A stretch of 64,000 nt of DNA from Roseomonas marmotae (GTDB lineage Bacteria; Pseudomonadota; Alphaproteobacteria; Acetobacterales; Acetobacteraceae). The notes below the pieces were generated by a model. The model saw only the letters and a program-made list of their open reading frames with translations, was not told the origin of the DNA and ran no database searches. How positions within the stretch are numbered: position 1 is the first letter of the stretch; each line of letters starts with the position of its first letter. The stretch is taken from NCBI RefSeq assembly GCF_017654485.1, contig NZ_CP061092.1, positions 124,001 to 188,000 of the forward strand, read 5' to 3'. A program made the position numbers and the translations under genes. Positions 1 to 8,758 of this stretch are shown here, piece after piece.

Positions 1-82
1 CGCCAGCGGTGGTGAAACAGGCCATGGATCATCTCCATTTCGCACATGTGCGGATGAGCCCCCGCCGAGGTTTCGCGGCACC

Positions 83-718
83 TCAAGCCAGGATAGGCCA
101 GATCATTCCAAGACCGAACATGATGAAGAGGGCTCCTGTCAGACGGCGGCCGAGAGCGCCGTTGTCCTGCCCGGAAAACAGACTGCGAAGTTGCCGGGCG
201 CCGAATGCGAAGCCCGCCAGCACGAAGAGCTTTGTCGCCACGAAGGTGCCCACAAGCACCGCCAACAGGCCGGGGCCGCCGTCTGCCGGAACGAACTGCG
301 GAAACAGCGCGGCGAAGAAGAGAATTGCCTTGGGGTTGCTGATCCCGATCCCGAAGGACTGAAGCCAGAGGCCGAGGCTGCCGCCGTCCTGGCCGGCTGG
401 CATGCCATCGCCATCGCCATCCTCCACGACAACCGAAGGCGCGCGGAAATAACGAAGGCCGAGCCAGAGCGGATAGACGGCTCCTCCGAGGCGCAACGCG
501 GTGAATAGCGTAACGTTGGTTGCCAGCAGCGCTCCGACGCCGGCGGCCGAGAGTGACGCGAGAATGACGATGGCCACTAGATCGCCGCTCAAAACCAGGA
601 TCGCCCGCCGCGGGCCATACATGATGGCGTTGTTGAGCAAGAAGACTGTCGAAGGGCCGGGGCTGGCGACCTGGGCCGCGCCGATCAGCACGAAGGTCGC
701 AAATGTCGTGAAACCCAT
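83..718 (-). CDS. LysE/RhtB family amino-acid exporter
   Basis: A 211-residue inner-membrane protein with about six hydrophobic segments, the usual length for LysE/RhtB exporters. The N-terminal stretch around residues 10-35 (GAAQVASPGPSTVFLLNNA) carries the family's P-G-P motif, and a second conserved stretch, GISNPKAILFFAALFPQFV, lies around residues 124-142. The family exports amino acids or related small metabolites; the substrate cannot be read from sequence. The start codon is only 4 bases from the left end of an IS701 copy, so the native leader has been replaced: the only Shine-Dalgarno-like bases (AGG of the IS end) come from the insertion sequence. Whether it is still expressed normally is uncertain. 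Confidence 0.88.
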   Translation of the reverse strand: MGFTTFATFVLIGAAQVASPGPSTVFLLNNAIMYGPRRAILVLSGDLVAIVILASLSAAGVGALLATNVTLFTALRLGGAVYPLWLGLRYFRAPSVVVEDGDGDGMPAGQDGGSLGLWLQSFGIGISNPKAILFFAALFPQFVPADGGPGLLAVLVGTFVATKLFVLAGFAFGARQLRSLFSGQDNGALGRRLTGALFIMFGLGMIWPILA

Positions 719-722
719 CTAT

Positions 723-2135
723 CACTACCTGGGCATTTTGTTTGCGTATGATCTGATGGTGTGCGACGCCTCCTGCTGGAGGCGACGATGATGACGAGCA
801 TCCTTGGTGGTGGAGCAGATCTGGATCGCTGGCTAGCGCCGTTCCTGGAGGTTCTGGGGCGCAAGACCCGCCGCACCTGGGCACCGCTCTACCTGCGGGG
901 TCTGCTCGGACCCGGCGAGCGCAAGAGCCTGCAGCCGATGGCCGCCCGGCTTGGCTTGGGCGGCCACGACCAGCTGCAGCACTTCATCGCCAGCCCCGCC
1001 TGGGATGATGCGCCGCTGTGGTCGGTGCTGGCGCAGCAGGCCGACAAGCTGGTCGGCGGTCCGCAGGCTTGGCTGGTGATCGATGACACGGCGCTGCCTA
1101 AGAAAGGCACGATGTCAGTCGGCGTGCTGCCGCAGTACTGCGGCCAACTCGGCAAGAAGGCCAATTGCCAATCGCTGGTGTCGCTCACCCTGGCACAGGG
1201 CGAGGTGCCTGTTCCGGTCGGTCTACGGCTGTTCCTGCCGGAGAAGTGGACCGATGACCCTGCACGCTGTGCCAGGCAGGCGTGCCGGAGGCGGCGATGG
1301 CGCCGCGAACCAAGGCCGAAATCGCACTGGACGAACTCGACCGGCTGAGGGCGGCGGGCGTGCGGTTCGGCACTGTGCTGGCCGATGCGGGCTATGGCGC
1401 AAGTGCGGCGTTCCGGCAGGGCCTGGATGCTCGGGATCTGCGCTGGGCGGTGGGCATCCCGCGCAACCAGAAGGTCTACAGCGCCGCCGTGCAGCTGGTG
1501 CCGCCGCAGGGACGGGCTCGTAAGCCAGTGCCGAACGAAGAGCCAGCAGAGGGGAGAGGGTGTTGGCCTCGCAAACCTGGCGCCGCATCGCCTGGCGGCA
1601 GGGTACCAAGGGCGCATTGGCGGCCCGGTTCGCCGCGGCGCGCATCCGGGTGGGCGACGGCGCGGTTTGGGGCAACAACCGGCATCTGCCGGGTGATGAA
1701 GCCTGGCTGGTCGGCGAATGGCGCTCTAGCGGCGAGCGGAAGTACTATCTGAGCAACCTGTCCGCCGACACACCGCTGCGGGCGCTGGCGGCCACCATCA
1801 AAGGACGCTGGATCTGCGAACAGGCGCACCAGCAGCTGAAGCAGGAACTCGGGCTCGGCCACTTCGAGGGACGGTCCTGGACAGGCCTGCACCGACACGC
1901 GTTGATGAGCTGCATCGCCTGTGCCTACCTGCAGCACCTCCGCCTCGCCGCGCACCGCCGGACGAGGCGGGGGGAAAATGCGGCCCCCAATGCCGGGCCC
2001 GCCACCCTCACCAAGCCTGCCCGCCGTGCGACGCGCCATTCTCGACCGCCTGTTCAGCCATCTCGTCACGCCGATCCGATGTCCGCACTGCCGACGCAGG
2101 TTCCTGTCACCTCATCATAAAATGCCCAGGTAGTG
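723..2135 (+). mobile_element. IS701-family insertion sequence, copy 1 (complete ends, broken transposase)
   Basis: The element is bounded by a 17-bp inverted repeat, cactacctgggcatttt at 723-739 and its reverse complement at 2119-2135. It holds one transposase reading frame. It sits exactly between the start codon of the LysE gene and the stop codon of the hydrolase at 2136. The 4-bp flanks are ctat (left) and ctag (right), close to the YTAR target preference known for IS701 but not identical, so a target duplication is not proven. A second, nearly identical copy lies at 59619-60724 in the same orientation. Confidence 0.88.
788..2120 (+). pseudogene. IS701-family transposase, two frameshifts
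   Basis: DDE transposase of the IS701 family. The start is the ATG after ggaggcgacg. Visible landmarks are IDDTALPKKG and VLADAGYG (catalytic aspartates) and the C-terminal region around QELGLGHFEGRSW. Compared with the copy at 59684, this one lacks a single C near 1272 (gtgccagg versus gtgcccagg) and another near 1553 (gaggggag versus gaggcggag). Each deletion moves the frame, so the product is split over three frames and should be inactive. By eye the rest is essentially identical to the other copy, which suggests recent transposition and very recent damage, or sequencing errors. Confidence 0.88.
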
Positions 2136-2915
2136 CTAGGTGCCGCGACCCGCCGCTTCCAGGATTAAAGCGGTGATCTCGTCGGGGTGCGAGATCATTG
2201 AGAGATGGCTGGATGCCAGCTCGACTACCCGGGCGCCCATGCGGTGTGCCATGAATCGCTCAAGATCCGGATTGATCGTGCGGTCCTCCGAAGAGACCGC
2301 GTAGAAGCTGGGCTTCGAACGCCAGGCGGCATACGCCGTCCTTCCGGTGAGCAACGCCTTCTGGAAGGGGGCCTGCACGGCGTAGAGAACCATTGCCTTT
2401 GCCCGCGGCACGTCGCCAGCGAAGTTGCGCAGAAAGGCGGCCTCACTGAGGCGTCCCTCATCCCCGTCGAAGACGATGCCAGCCGATGCCGGGGGCGCCG
2501 GGAAATTCCCGGCGAGCGCGGCATAATCCTCTCCGGCATCCGGCGCTCGCGCCGCGACATAGACAAGGGCGGAAACATTGGGATGAACCCCGGCCTCGGT
2601 GATGATCATGCCGGAGAAGGAGTGCCCGACCAGAACCGTCGGACCGTCCTGCCGCGCCAGGACCTTCTCCACCGAGGCCACCGCTTCCGGCAGCGTCGTC
2701 AGGGGATTCTGGACGGCGGTGACATTGAGCCCCGCCGATTGCAGGCGGGCGATCACCTCGGTCCAGCACGATCCATCGGCGAAGAGGCCATGGGCCAGGA
2801 CGACGTTATGCGCCTTAACGGCTTGGGCAGCCGCCGCCCCGCGGGCCGAGGTGAAAAAGGGCGCCGCGGCAGTGGCCAGCAATGCGGCGGCAAAGGTTCG
2901 GCGCTTCATTGTCAT
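2136..2915 (-). CDS. secreted alpha/beta hydrolase
   Basis: A 259-residue alpha/beta-hydrolase fold protein. It begins with a twin-arginine-like signal (MTMKRRTFAAALLATAAAP) followed by an Ala-rich cleavage region near residue 30, so a periplasmic location is likely. VVLAHGLFADGSCW gives the oxyanion-hole HG motif, GHSFSG (around residue 97) the nucleophile elbow with its serine, and SSHLSMISHPDEI near the C-terminus the catalytic histidine region. It resembles the non-haem esterase/haloperoxidase-like hydrolases; the substrate is unknown. AGGA lies about 10 bases before the start. The stop codon is directly adjacent to the IS701 right end. A degenerate relative lies at 11158-11736. Confidence 0.85.
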   Translation of the reverse strand: MTMKRRTFAAALLATAAAPFFTSARGAAAAQAVKAHNVVLAHGLFADGSCWTEVIARLQSAGLNVTAVQNPLTTLPEAVASVEKVLARQDGPTVLVGHSFSGMIITEAGVHPNVSALVYVAARAPDAGEDYAALAGNFPAPPASAGIVFDGDEGRLSEAAFLRNFAGDVPRAKAMVLYAVQAPFQKALLTGRTAYAAWRSKPSFYAVSSEDRTINPDLERFMAHRMGARVVELASSHLSMISHPDEITALILEAAGRGT

Positions 2916-3147
2916 GATACGTCCTCATTCAATGTTGGGGGTGGCGTGATGGCCGGATGGATCCCGGCGTAGAGGGGCCAGACGGTGGGCAAGGAGGAAT
3001 CGTCCATGGCCACATCACCGGCGGATGATGAGGCGCGGTCTCGCCCACCACGCTCGGATCTGCCGGCGCGCATGGTGGCGCCGGGGTATCCGGCATGGAT
3101 GTCCTGCCGCATCCGCCGGGTGACAGGAGGTGCCAAGCCTGCATCGC

Positions 3148-4716
3148 TCACCTGCTCCCGGAACTGGGGCGGAGCAGCGAGGACAGGACGAGTGCAAGGA
3201 TCACGGCCAGCGCTGCCACGGTGAAGCCATCGGCGATCGCGAGGATGGTGGCCTGTTGACGCACCTGTAGGCTGAGTGCCGATACGGCCTGGGATGGCGC
3301 TTCCACCGCGCTGGAAGCGCGCGCGATGAAGGCAGCCGTGAGCTTGGCGAGCCGTTCCTGCACGAGGCCGCTGCCGGACTGGACGTGGAGGCCGAGCAAG
3401 TAGGAGTTCGCCTGCTCGGCCACGCGCAGATAGGTCTGCATGAAGGCGCTGCCGAGCTCACCTCCGAGGAGGCGGGATGTCTGGAGGATGGTGCCGAGCG
3501 CCAGGGCATCCGCCGGGCGCATGTTCCGCACCGCGAACAGGACCAGAGAGATCAGGGCCATGGACTGCCCGCAGGCCTGCAGGATCTGCGATGGCAGGAA
3601 TTCTCCCGTCTGCCACGTGCCGGTAATCTGCGTGCACATGAGGCAGGCCACGCCGATGGCCGTCATACCCGCGGCAAACACGATCCGGGGGTCCACGCGC
3701 GTCAGGAGGGCGGCGATCAGGGGGGCGAGCAGGAACTGCGGCAAGGCAACCCAGATGAGGACTCTCCCGACCTGGAGGCTGCGGAAGTCCTGTACCGTGG
3801 TCAGGTATTGCGGGATGAGCAGGGCGGTTGCCAGGAGCACGAAGCGGTAGAGCACCAGCAGCCCCGCGATCAGGACCAGGTTGCGATCCAGCAGCAGGCT
3901 CGGGCGCAGCCACGGGTTCGGCGCCGTGACCTCTCTGACAATGAAGGCCGCGATCATCACGGTACCGCCCGCCAGCAGCCCGCAGATGAGGCCGGAGTTC
4001 AGCCAGTCGAGCCGGTTTCCCTGATCCAATGCCGCATAGACGAGGGAGAAGCCGATGCTCGCATGCAGCATGCCCCACCCGTCACCCATACGGGCGCCCA
4101 GCTTGTCCACCGGCTGGCGTGGCATCCCATAGGCCACGCAAGCCACCATCGGAGCTGCCAGCAGCGCACCCTGCCAGAAGATCCAGCGCCAGCTGAGCTG
4201 GTCCAGGTAGAAGCCTTCGAGCGAAGCCGGGATGTTGAGCGAGAGCTCGAGGTTCAGCCCGTAGGCGGCAATGCCGTAGGGCCACCAGGCCGGCGGCAGG
4301 TTCCGGATGACGAAGCCGATGGCCAGCGGAATGAAGGTTCCGCAGGCCAGCCCTGCCACGACCTGCCCGAACAGGAGGGTTTCCAGGTTGGGGGAAAAGG
4401 GGATGAGGGCCGAAGCGATTCCGAAGATGATGGCAGAGGCCATCAGGACACGGCGCACCCCCAGAACCATGCCCAGCCAGGCCGCCGGCGGCCCGATGAA
4501 CATCTGCGCGACGGTTGCCGCGGTCGGGATCCAGGCGCCCTCGTCGAAGCCCGCATGCACGGCGCCGCGGATATCGGCCAAGCCCAGGCTCGTGATGCGC
4601 CCATAGAGGGTCGAGATCACGGCGCCAAGCAGTACCGCGGCGATCCCGACCAGCGGGTGCGTGGAAGGCGTTGCGCCGCTCGGCGCCGCGGCTGGGGCGG
4701 CCACTGTCGCGCTCAC
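3148..4716 (-). CDS. DHA2/EmrB-type MFS multidrug efflux permease
   Basis: A 522-residue polytopic membrane protein with about 14 hydrophobic segments, the usual size of DHA2-family drug:H+ antiporters. It starts with an Ala/Pro-rich cytoplasmic tail and a first segment near residues 22-42; the region GMVLGVRRVLMASAIIFG around residue 80 corresponds to the MFS motif A loop. It overlaps the upstream HlyD-family gene by 4 bases, so the two are co-transcribed and translationally coupled. With that adaptor it would form an EmrAB-type pump delivering drugs or toxic acids to an outer-membrane channel; no TolC-like gene lies nearby. Substrate unknown. Confidence 0.9.
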   Translation of the reverse strand: MSATVAAPAAAPSGATPSTHPLVGIAAVLLGAVISTLYGRITSLGLADIRGAVHAGFDEGAWIPTAATVAQMFIGPPAAWLGMVLGVRRVLMASAIIFGIASALIPFSPNLETLLFGQVVAGLACGTFIPLAIGFVIRNLPPAWWPYGIAAYGLNLELSLNIPASLEGFYLDQLSWRWIFWQGALLAAPMVACVAYGMPRQPVDKLGARMGDGWGMLHASIGFSLVYAALDQGNRLDWLNSGLICGLLAGGTVMIAAFIVREVTAPNPWLRPSLLLDRNLVLIAGLLVLYRFVLLATALLIPQYLTTVQDFRSLQVGRVLIWVALPQFLLAPLIAALLTRVDPRIVFAAGMTAIGVACLMCTQITGTWQTGEFLPSQILQACGQSMALISLVLFAVRNMRPADALALGTILQTSRLLGGELGSAFMQTYLRVAEQANSYLLGLHVQSGSGLVQERLAKLTAAFIARASSAVEAPSQAVSALSLQVRQQATILAIADGFTVAALAVILALVLSSLLRPSSGSR

Positions 4717-5897
4717 GGGATCGGCTCCTCGACATGCACCGTCACTTCGACCGACATGCCGGGACGGAGGCGCCCGATCAGGTCAGGCCCAAGGTCGAGC
4801 GCGATCTTGACGGGCAGCCGCTGCACCACCTTGGTAAAGTTGCCCGTGGCATTGTCAGGCGGCAGCAGGGCAAATTGCGAGCCGGTGCCGGGCGACCAGG
4901 AAGCTACGTGCCCCTTCAGCGCGAGGCCAGGAAAGGCATCCACGCGGATATCGGCCGGCTGCCCCTGGCGCATCCGGCCGAGCTGCGTCTCCTTGAAATT
5001 GGCGAGGACATAGATCCGCGAAAGCGGCACAACCGAGATCACCTGGGTGCCGATACCGACATACTGGCCGGGAAACACGCGCCGCTGGCTCACCACGCCG
5101 TCCGTCGGCGCGCCGATCTGCGTGTAGCCCAGATTGATCCGCGCGAGGTCCCGGGATGCCTCCGCAGCAGCGAGAGCTGCCTCCAACTCCGGCTGCTTGC
5201 TCTGAAGGACGGCGAGCTGCCGGCGAGCTGCCTCGACGCCCGCCCGTGCCTGGGCCACCTGAGCCGCCGATACCTGAGCCGCAGCTTCGGCCTGCTCCAC
5301 CTTCTGCCGCGTGCCGGCGATGCCGCTGGCCAGCAACTGCTGCTGTCGCGCGGCCTCCAGGGAGTCACGGTGCCCGCCGGCCTGCGCGCCTGCAACCGCC
5401 GCTTCAGCCGAGGCGATGTTCGCTTCCTGCAGCGCTTGCTGTGCATTCAGGTCGTCGAGGGCCGCCCGGGACGCCCGAACATTGGCCTCCGCCTGGGCCA
5501 GGGCCGCAGCATAGGTTCTTTCATCCAGCTCGATCAGGAGGTCACCCTTCCGGACCGCCTGGAAGTCGTCGACAAGCACCCGCTTCACCGGCGCGGCCAC
5601 CAGGGCTGCGAGCGGCGTCAGGTCGCTCGCAAGATAGGCGTCGTCCGTCCACTGCGTGGCTGCGCCACCTACCCAATCGTCCCAACCCAGCGCGATCCCG
5701 CCGCAGAGCAGGGCAGCCAGCACGAGGGGCAGGAGATTCGGCAGGAGGTGCCGGAGCGGCCGGGCCGGTTGCTGCGGCGATTGCGCCGTTCCCACACCGG
5801 AGGCGTCTTCCGGGCCTTGCGGGACCGGCGCGATCCGAGAGGTGGCGAGGTCGGAAGAGGCGGCTGGATAGGGTCCGCTCAAGGCAATGCTTTCCAT
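4713..5897 (-). CDS. HlyD/EmrA-family periplasmic adaptor
   Basis: A 394-residue membrane-fusion protein. The start at 5897 is chosen because GGAGG lies about 8 bases upstream; an in-frame start 15 codons earlier has no such site. A single membrane anchor (LLPNLLPLVLAALLCGGIA) follows about 50 polar residues. Next come the first half of the lipoyl domain (VAAPVKRVLVDDFQAVRKGD), a long Ala/Gln/Glu-rich coiled-coil hairpin of roughly 130 residues, the second lipoyl half (IGAPTDGVVSQRRVFPGQYV) and a beta-barrel domain. It is the first gene of the pump operon and should link the permease to an outer-membrane channel. No dedicated regulator is present next to it, only a response-regulator remnant upstream. 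Confidence 0.9.
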   Translation of the reverse strand: MESIALSGPYPAASSDLATSRIAPVPQGPEDASGVGTAQSPQQPARPLRHLLPNLLPLVLAALLCGGIALGWDDWVGGAATQWTDDAYLASDLTPLAALVAAPVKRVLVDDFQAVRKGDLLIELDERTYAAALAQAEANVRASRAALDDLNAQQALQEANIASAEAAVAGAQAGGHRDSLEAARQQQLLASGIAGTRQKVEQAEAAAQVSAAQVAQARAGVEAARRQLAVLQSKQPELEAALAAAEASRDLARINLGYTQIGAPTDGVVSQRRVFPGQYVGIGTQVISVVPLSRIYVLANFKETQLGRMRQGQPADIRVDAFPGLALKGHVASWSPGTGSQFALLPPDNATGNFTKVVQRLPVKIALDLGPDLIGRLRPGMSVEVTVHVEEPIP

Positions 5898-6174
5898 GCG
5901 CAATCCTCCATCGCCTGTTCCGGTCGGTAGTCCATTGCGCATTCAGCCCTTCGCGGCTGGATCCGCAGTGAAGCGGCTTCTCCAGCTGAAGCGCGCATCG
6001 GACGGGCCGTGGAACGCCGGTGATGAGCCCCTTGATAAGGGTTCGCATTCCTCCAGCTCTATCATACGAAGGTTTCTGCGCTGCAGCGTGGCGCCTGGCC
6101 GGAATGCTGGCCGGGCGTGGGAAGCATCCCCGAACTGGCGCGTGCAGCTGATCGGGACGGCTGCCGCGGCCCAG

Positions 6175-6330
6175 CCGCGGCAATGTCATGCGCAAGATGG
6201 AGGCCAGGTCGCTGGCCGATCTGGTGAGACTGGTGGACACGCTGGGAACAGGGTGGGATCCGCCGAGGGGATTTCAAACCTCCGTATGCTTCACGCGGGG
6301 AATGGCCTTTGGCTCCAGGAGGACAGAAGG
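6175..6330 (+). pseudogene. FixJ-type response regulator remnant (C-terminal HTH end)
   Basis: On the plus strand this stretch reads [19 protein letters not shown], nearly the same as [21 protein letters not shown] at the end of the intact FixJ-type regulator at 8120-8758. That segment is the tail of a LuxR-type helix-turn-helix recognition region. Nothing upstream in the same frame continues the regulator, and downstream the frame runs into unrelated residues before stopping. It is a relic of a second FixJ-like gene. The surrounding bases 5898-6756 hold no intact gene that I can recognise. Confidence 0.7.
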
Positions 6331-6756
6331 CTGATCCGAGCTCGGCACTCCGGAGGAAACGCTCGCTTGCCTCAGATCCCTGGATTTGAAACGGACCGGA
6401 TGTAGGCCGAGGCTGCCGACAGGCAATACCGGAGCATCCATGAGGCGGCCCACTGCCCATACCGCTGTGACCATCCTGCTCACCGCAGCGGAGACGCCTC
6501 TCGGCTATACGAGTCTCGCGTTGCCCATCGATGGCACGCCCGGCATTCGCGTGGCGGGCCAGCGCAATCTGCTTGGTGCGACCGAAGGAACGGGCATCGC
6601 GGCGATCGCGCGGGAGCCTCCTTACGTACAGTCGACCGGCGCGCCCTGCATGACTAGCTTCCCGCGATCAGCACCGACTTCTGGTGCTGCGCGCCTTCGC
6701 CGGCGCCCATGCGCGACCGACCTGGAGAATGGGCCGGCTGGAACAAGGAAATCTCC

Positions 6757-7627
6757 ATGACGTCAATCTCCACCACCATCCAGGCTCTCCGCTGGCATGT
6801 CCTCTGCGTCCAACAGCCGAGCCTTGAGGGGGCCTGCCACCCGAAACCGTGGAGTGTGGGTAGCGAGTTCCTCAACCTTGATCCAGGCCGCGCGACTTGG
6901 TCCTCGTGGATAGGTTCACGACCATCGGAGAGTCGCAGATCCTGGTCAATTGGCTGGTCGGCCGCAGCAAAAGCCTCACCACCGTCTATGTGACCCACGG
7001 GCATGGCGGGCATTTCCTCGGGCTGCCAGCGTTGCTTGCCCGCTTTCCGGAGGCGCGGGCGGTCGCCTTCCCCGCGGTGGTGGAGGCGATGCGCGGCCAG
7101 CCGAGACAGGCATGGAAAGACGGCTTCTGGCGGCGGCTCTTTCCAGATTCCGGAGCAGGTCTGCGTCGCCGACCCGCCCGAGGAGCGCATGCTGCAGCTG
7201 GAAGGGTGTGAGTTGAGGATCGTGGCAACCGGCCGGACCGCTACCACTCGATCGGATTAATCGGCGGCGGCACGTCTGTAACGGCGTCCATCCCCATCTT
7301 AGCGAGACCGATACCGAGAGCAGACTTGAATGGATCGCTGCGCTCGACAGGCCAGCGGCGCTGGAGCCCCGTGCGGTGATCGCCGGTCCCAAGATTCCCG
7401 GCAATGACGACGATCTGCGGATCATTGCAGAAACGCGCCAGTATCTGCGTGACTTCAACCGGATCGACAGCACGACCGCCGACGCGTGCCAACTCTACGA
7501 TGCGATGCTCGCGCTATATCCGGGCCGTGCCAATACCGGATCGCTATGGGCCGCAGCGAATAAGGCCAAGGCGCAGCGCCGAGGCCTCGGTTTTTCCGGG
7601 CCTGAGCGCGCCTTCCGCACGCGGTGA
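6757..7627 (+). pseudogene. metallo-beta-lactamase-fold hydrolase, multiply frameshifted
   Basis: Pieces of an MBL-fold hydrolase follow one another in different frames. The ATG after aaggaaatctcc begins MTSISTTIQALRWHVLC. Around 6890 the match moves frame to LVLVDRFTTIGESQILVNW and VYVTHGHGGHFLGLPALL; near 7140 it moves again (QVCVADPPEERMLQLEGCEL); after about 7330 it resumes as EWIAALDRPAALEPRAVIAGPKIPGNDDD and ends with a C-terminal helix region. The metal-binding HxHxDH motif reads HGHGGH, so a metal-ligand aspartate is also lost. At least three frame changes make it a clear pseudogene. Family known, original substrate unknown. Confidence 0.8.
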
Positions 7628-7670
7628 AATGGCGAGGCAAGCACTGGCGGCCCACGGTGCCGCCGCGGCT

Positions 7671-8036
7671 CTAATGCATAGCGCTCTTGATCGCGTCGAG
7701 CAGGGCGTCCGGGTCAATCGGCTTGGTCAGGAAGGCTGTGGCCCCCGCAGCCAGGGCCTGGGTCCGCGTGGTGTCCGTGGGAAAGGCCGTCATGAAGATC
7801 ACCGGCTGCGGCCATCCGCGGCGGGCAAGCTCGCTCTGGAGTTCAAGTCCGCTCATATCGGACATGTGAAGGTCGGTGACGACGCAGGCCGAGGCTCTCG
7901 CGTCTTGATCGGTGAGCAGCTCGCGCGCTCCCTCGAAACAGCGCGCCGCCAGTCCGGCCGAACGCATCAGGCTGGCCAGGCTAGCACGAACGTCCGGATC
8001 GTCGTCGACAATGGCGATGAACGAAGGTCGGGGCAC
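7671..8036 (-). CDS. single-domain FixJ-type receiver protein
   Basis: A 121-residue protein made only of a response-regulator receiver domain. The acidic cluster D11-D12-D13, the phospho-acceptor D55 (VVTDLHMSD), the switch threonine in MTAFPTD and the lysine in FLTKPID are all present. There is no output domain, so it probably acts by protein contact or as a phosphate sink for a kinase, most simply the one at 8755-10272. It is 83 bases downstream of the FixJ-type regulator on the same strand and is probably the third gene of the operon. Confidence 0.88.
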   Translation of the reverse strand: MPRPSFIAIVDDDPDVRASLASLMRSAGLAARCFEGARELLTDQDARASACVVTDLHMSDMSGLELQSELARRGWPQPVIFMTAFPTDTTRTQALAAGATAFLTKPIDPDALLDAIKSAMH

Positions 8037-8119
8037 GCGGTGGTTACTCCAAAAAGAACGATGAGAGACGCCGGATCACCACGCATCAAACGCGCCCAAG
8101 GGCCAAAGTGCCATCATAC

Positions 8120-8758
8120 TCAAACATTATACCGGTGGACTGTCTGGTTGCGCACCTCGAGCAGCTCGGCCATTCGCACGAGATCGGCGAGCGACTGCGC
8201 CTCCATCTTGCGCATGACGTTTCCACGATGGATTTTCACGGTTATCTCGGACAGTGCCATACGGGCCGCGACCTGCTTGTTCATCAACCCGGCGACAACA
8301 AGCGCCATCACTTCCTTCTCTCGCGGTGTCAGCCGAGCATAGCGCTGCCGCAGCGCGTCCGCTTCGGCGCCGTTCAGGCGCCGGATGCGATCGGCCTCGA
8401 TTGCGGCTGCGACCGCCGCGATCATCTGCTCGTCGCTGAATGGCTTGGGTAGGAAATCGAGGGCGCCGGCCTTCATGCCGCGCACCGTCATCGGGATATC
8501 GCCATGCCCCGTAATCAGGATGACCGGAATCGCGATGCCGCCGGCGATGAGCCGGTCTTGGAAGTCGAGCCCGCTTTCCCCCCGCAGGCGAATGTCCAGG
8601 ACAAGGCAGGAAGGCATGCCGGGAGGGCCTGCGGCGAGAAACTCCTCGGGCGTCTCATAGAGCCTGGTGTCGAAGTTCGCGGATCGGAACAGGCTGCCCA
8701 GTGCTCCGCGCATATCCGCATCGTCATCGATCACGCACACCTGGCCGCGATCGGTCAT
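8120..8758 (-). CDS. FixJ-family two-component response regulator
   Basis: A 212-residue regulator with an N-terminal receiver domain (D11-D13, phospho-acceptor D55 in [19 protein letters not shown], lysine in FLPKPF) and a C-terminal LuxR-type helix-turn-helix ([19 protein letters not shown] to [12 protein letters not shown]). When phosphorylated it should bind DNA and activate transcription. Its start overlaps the stop of the sensor kinase by 4 bases, so the two form a coupled pair. The target genes are not evident; the decayed DNA beyond the operon may once have held them. Confidence 0.93.
   Translation of the reverse strand: MTDRGQVCVIDDDADMRGALGSLFRSANFDTRLYETPEEFLAAGPPGMPSCLVLDIRLRGESGLDFQDRLIAGGIAIPVILITGHGDIPMTVRGMKAGALDFLPKPFSDEQMIAAVAAAIEADRIRRLNGAEADALRQRYARLTPREKEVMALVVAGLMNKQVAARMALSEITVKIHRGNVMRKMEAQSLADLVRMAELLEVRNQTVHRYNV

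Noticed and set aside
719..2139. ctat / ctag flanks of IS701 copy 1 as a target duplication
   Set aside because: They differ at one of four positions, and copy 2 also has ctat on its left, so the bases may belong partly to the element end.
3006..3224. Plus-strand ORF with a good aggagg ribosome site (MATSPADDEARS...)
   Set aside because: It overlaps the 3' end of the efflux permease in antisense, is Arg/Pro/Ser-rich and resembles no family; the ribosome-site match is probably chance.
3385..5930. Long plus-strand frames antisense to the efflux pair
   Set aside because: Same GC-rich shadow effect; no domain, no ribosome site, and the minus-strand proteins are unmistakable.
6386..6760. Plus-strand 124-codon frame before the MBL pseudogene
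   Set aside because: No family resemblance and it lies in clearly decayed DNA; a remnant is possible but cannot be supported.
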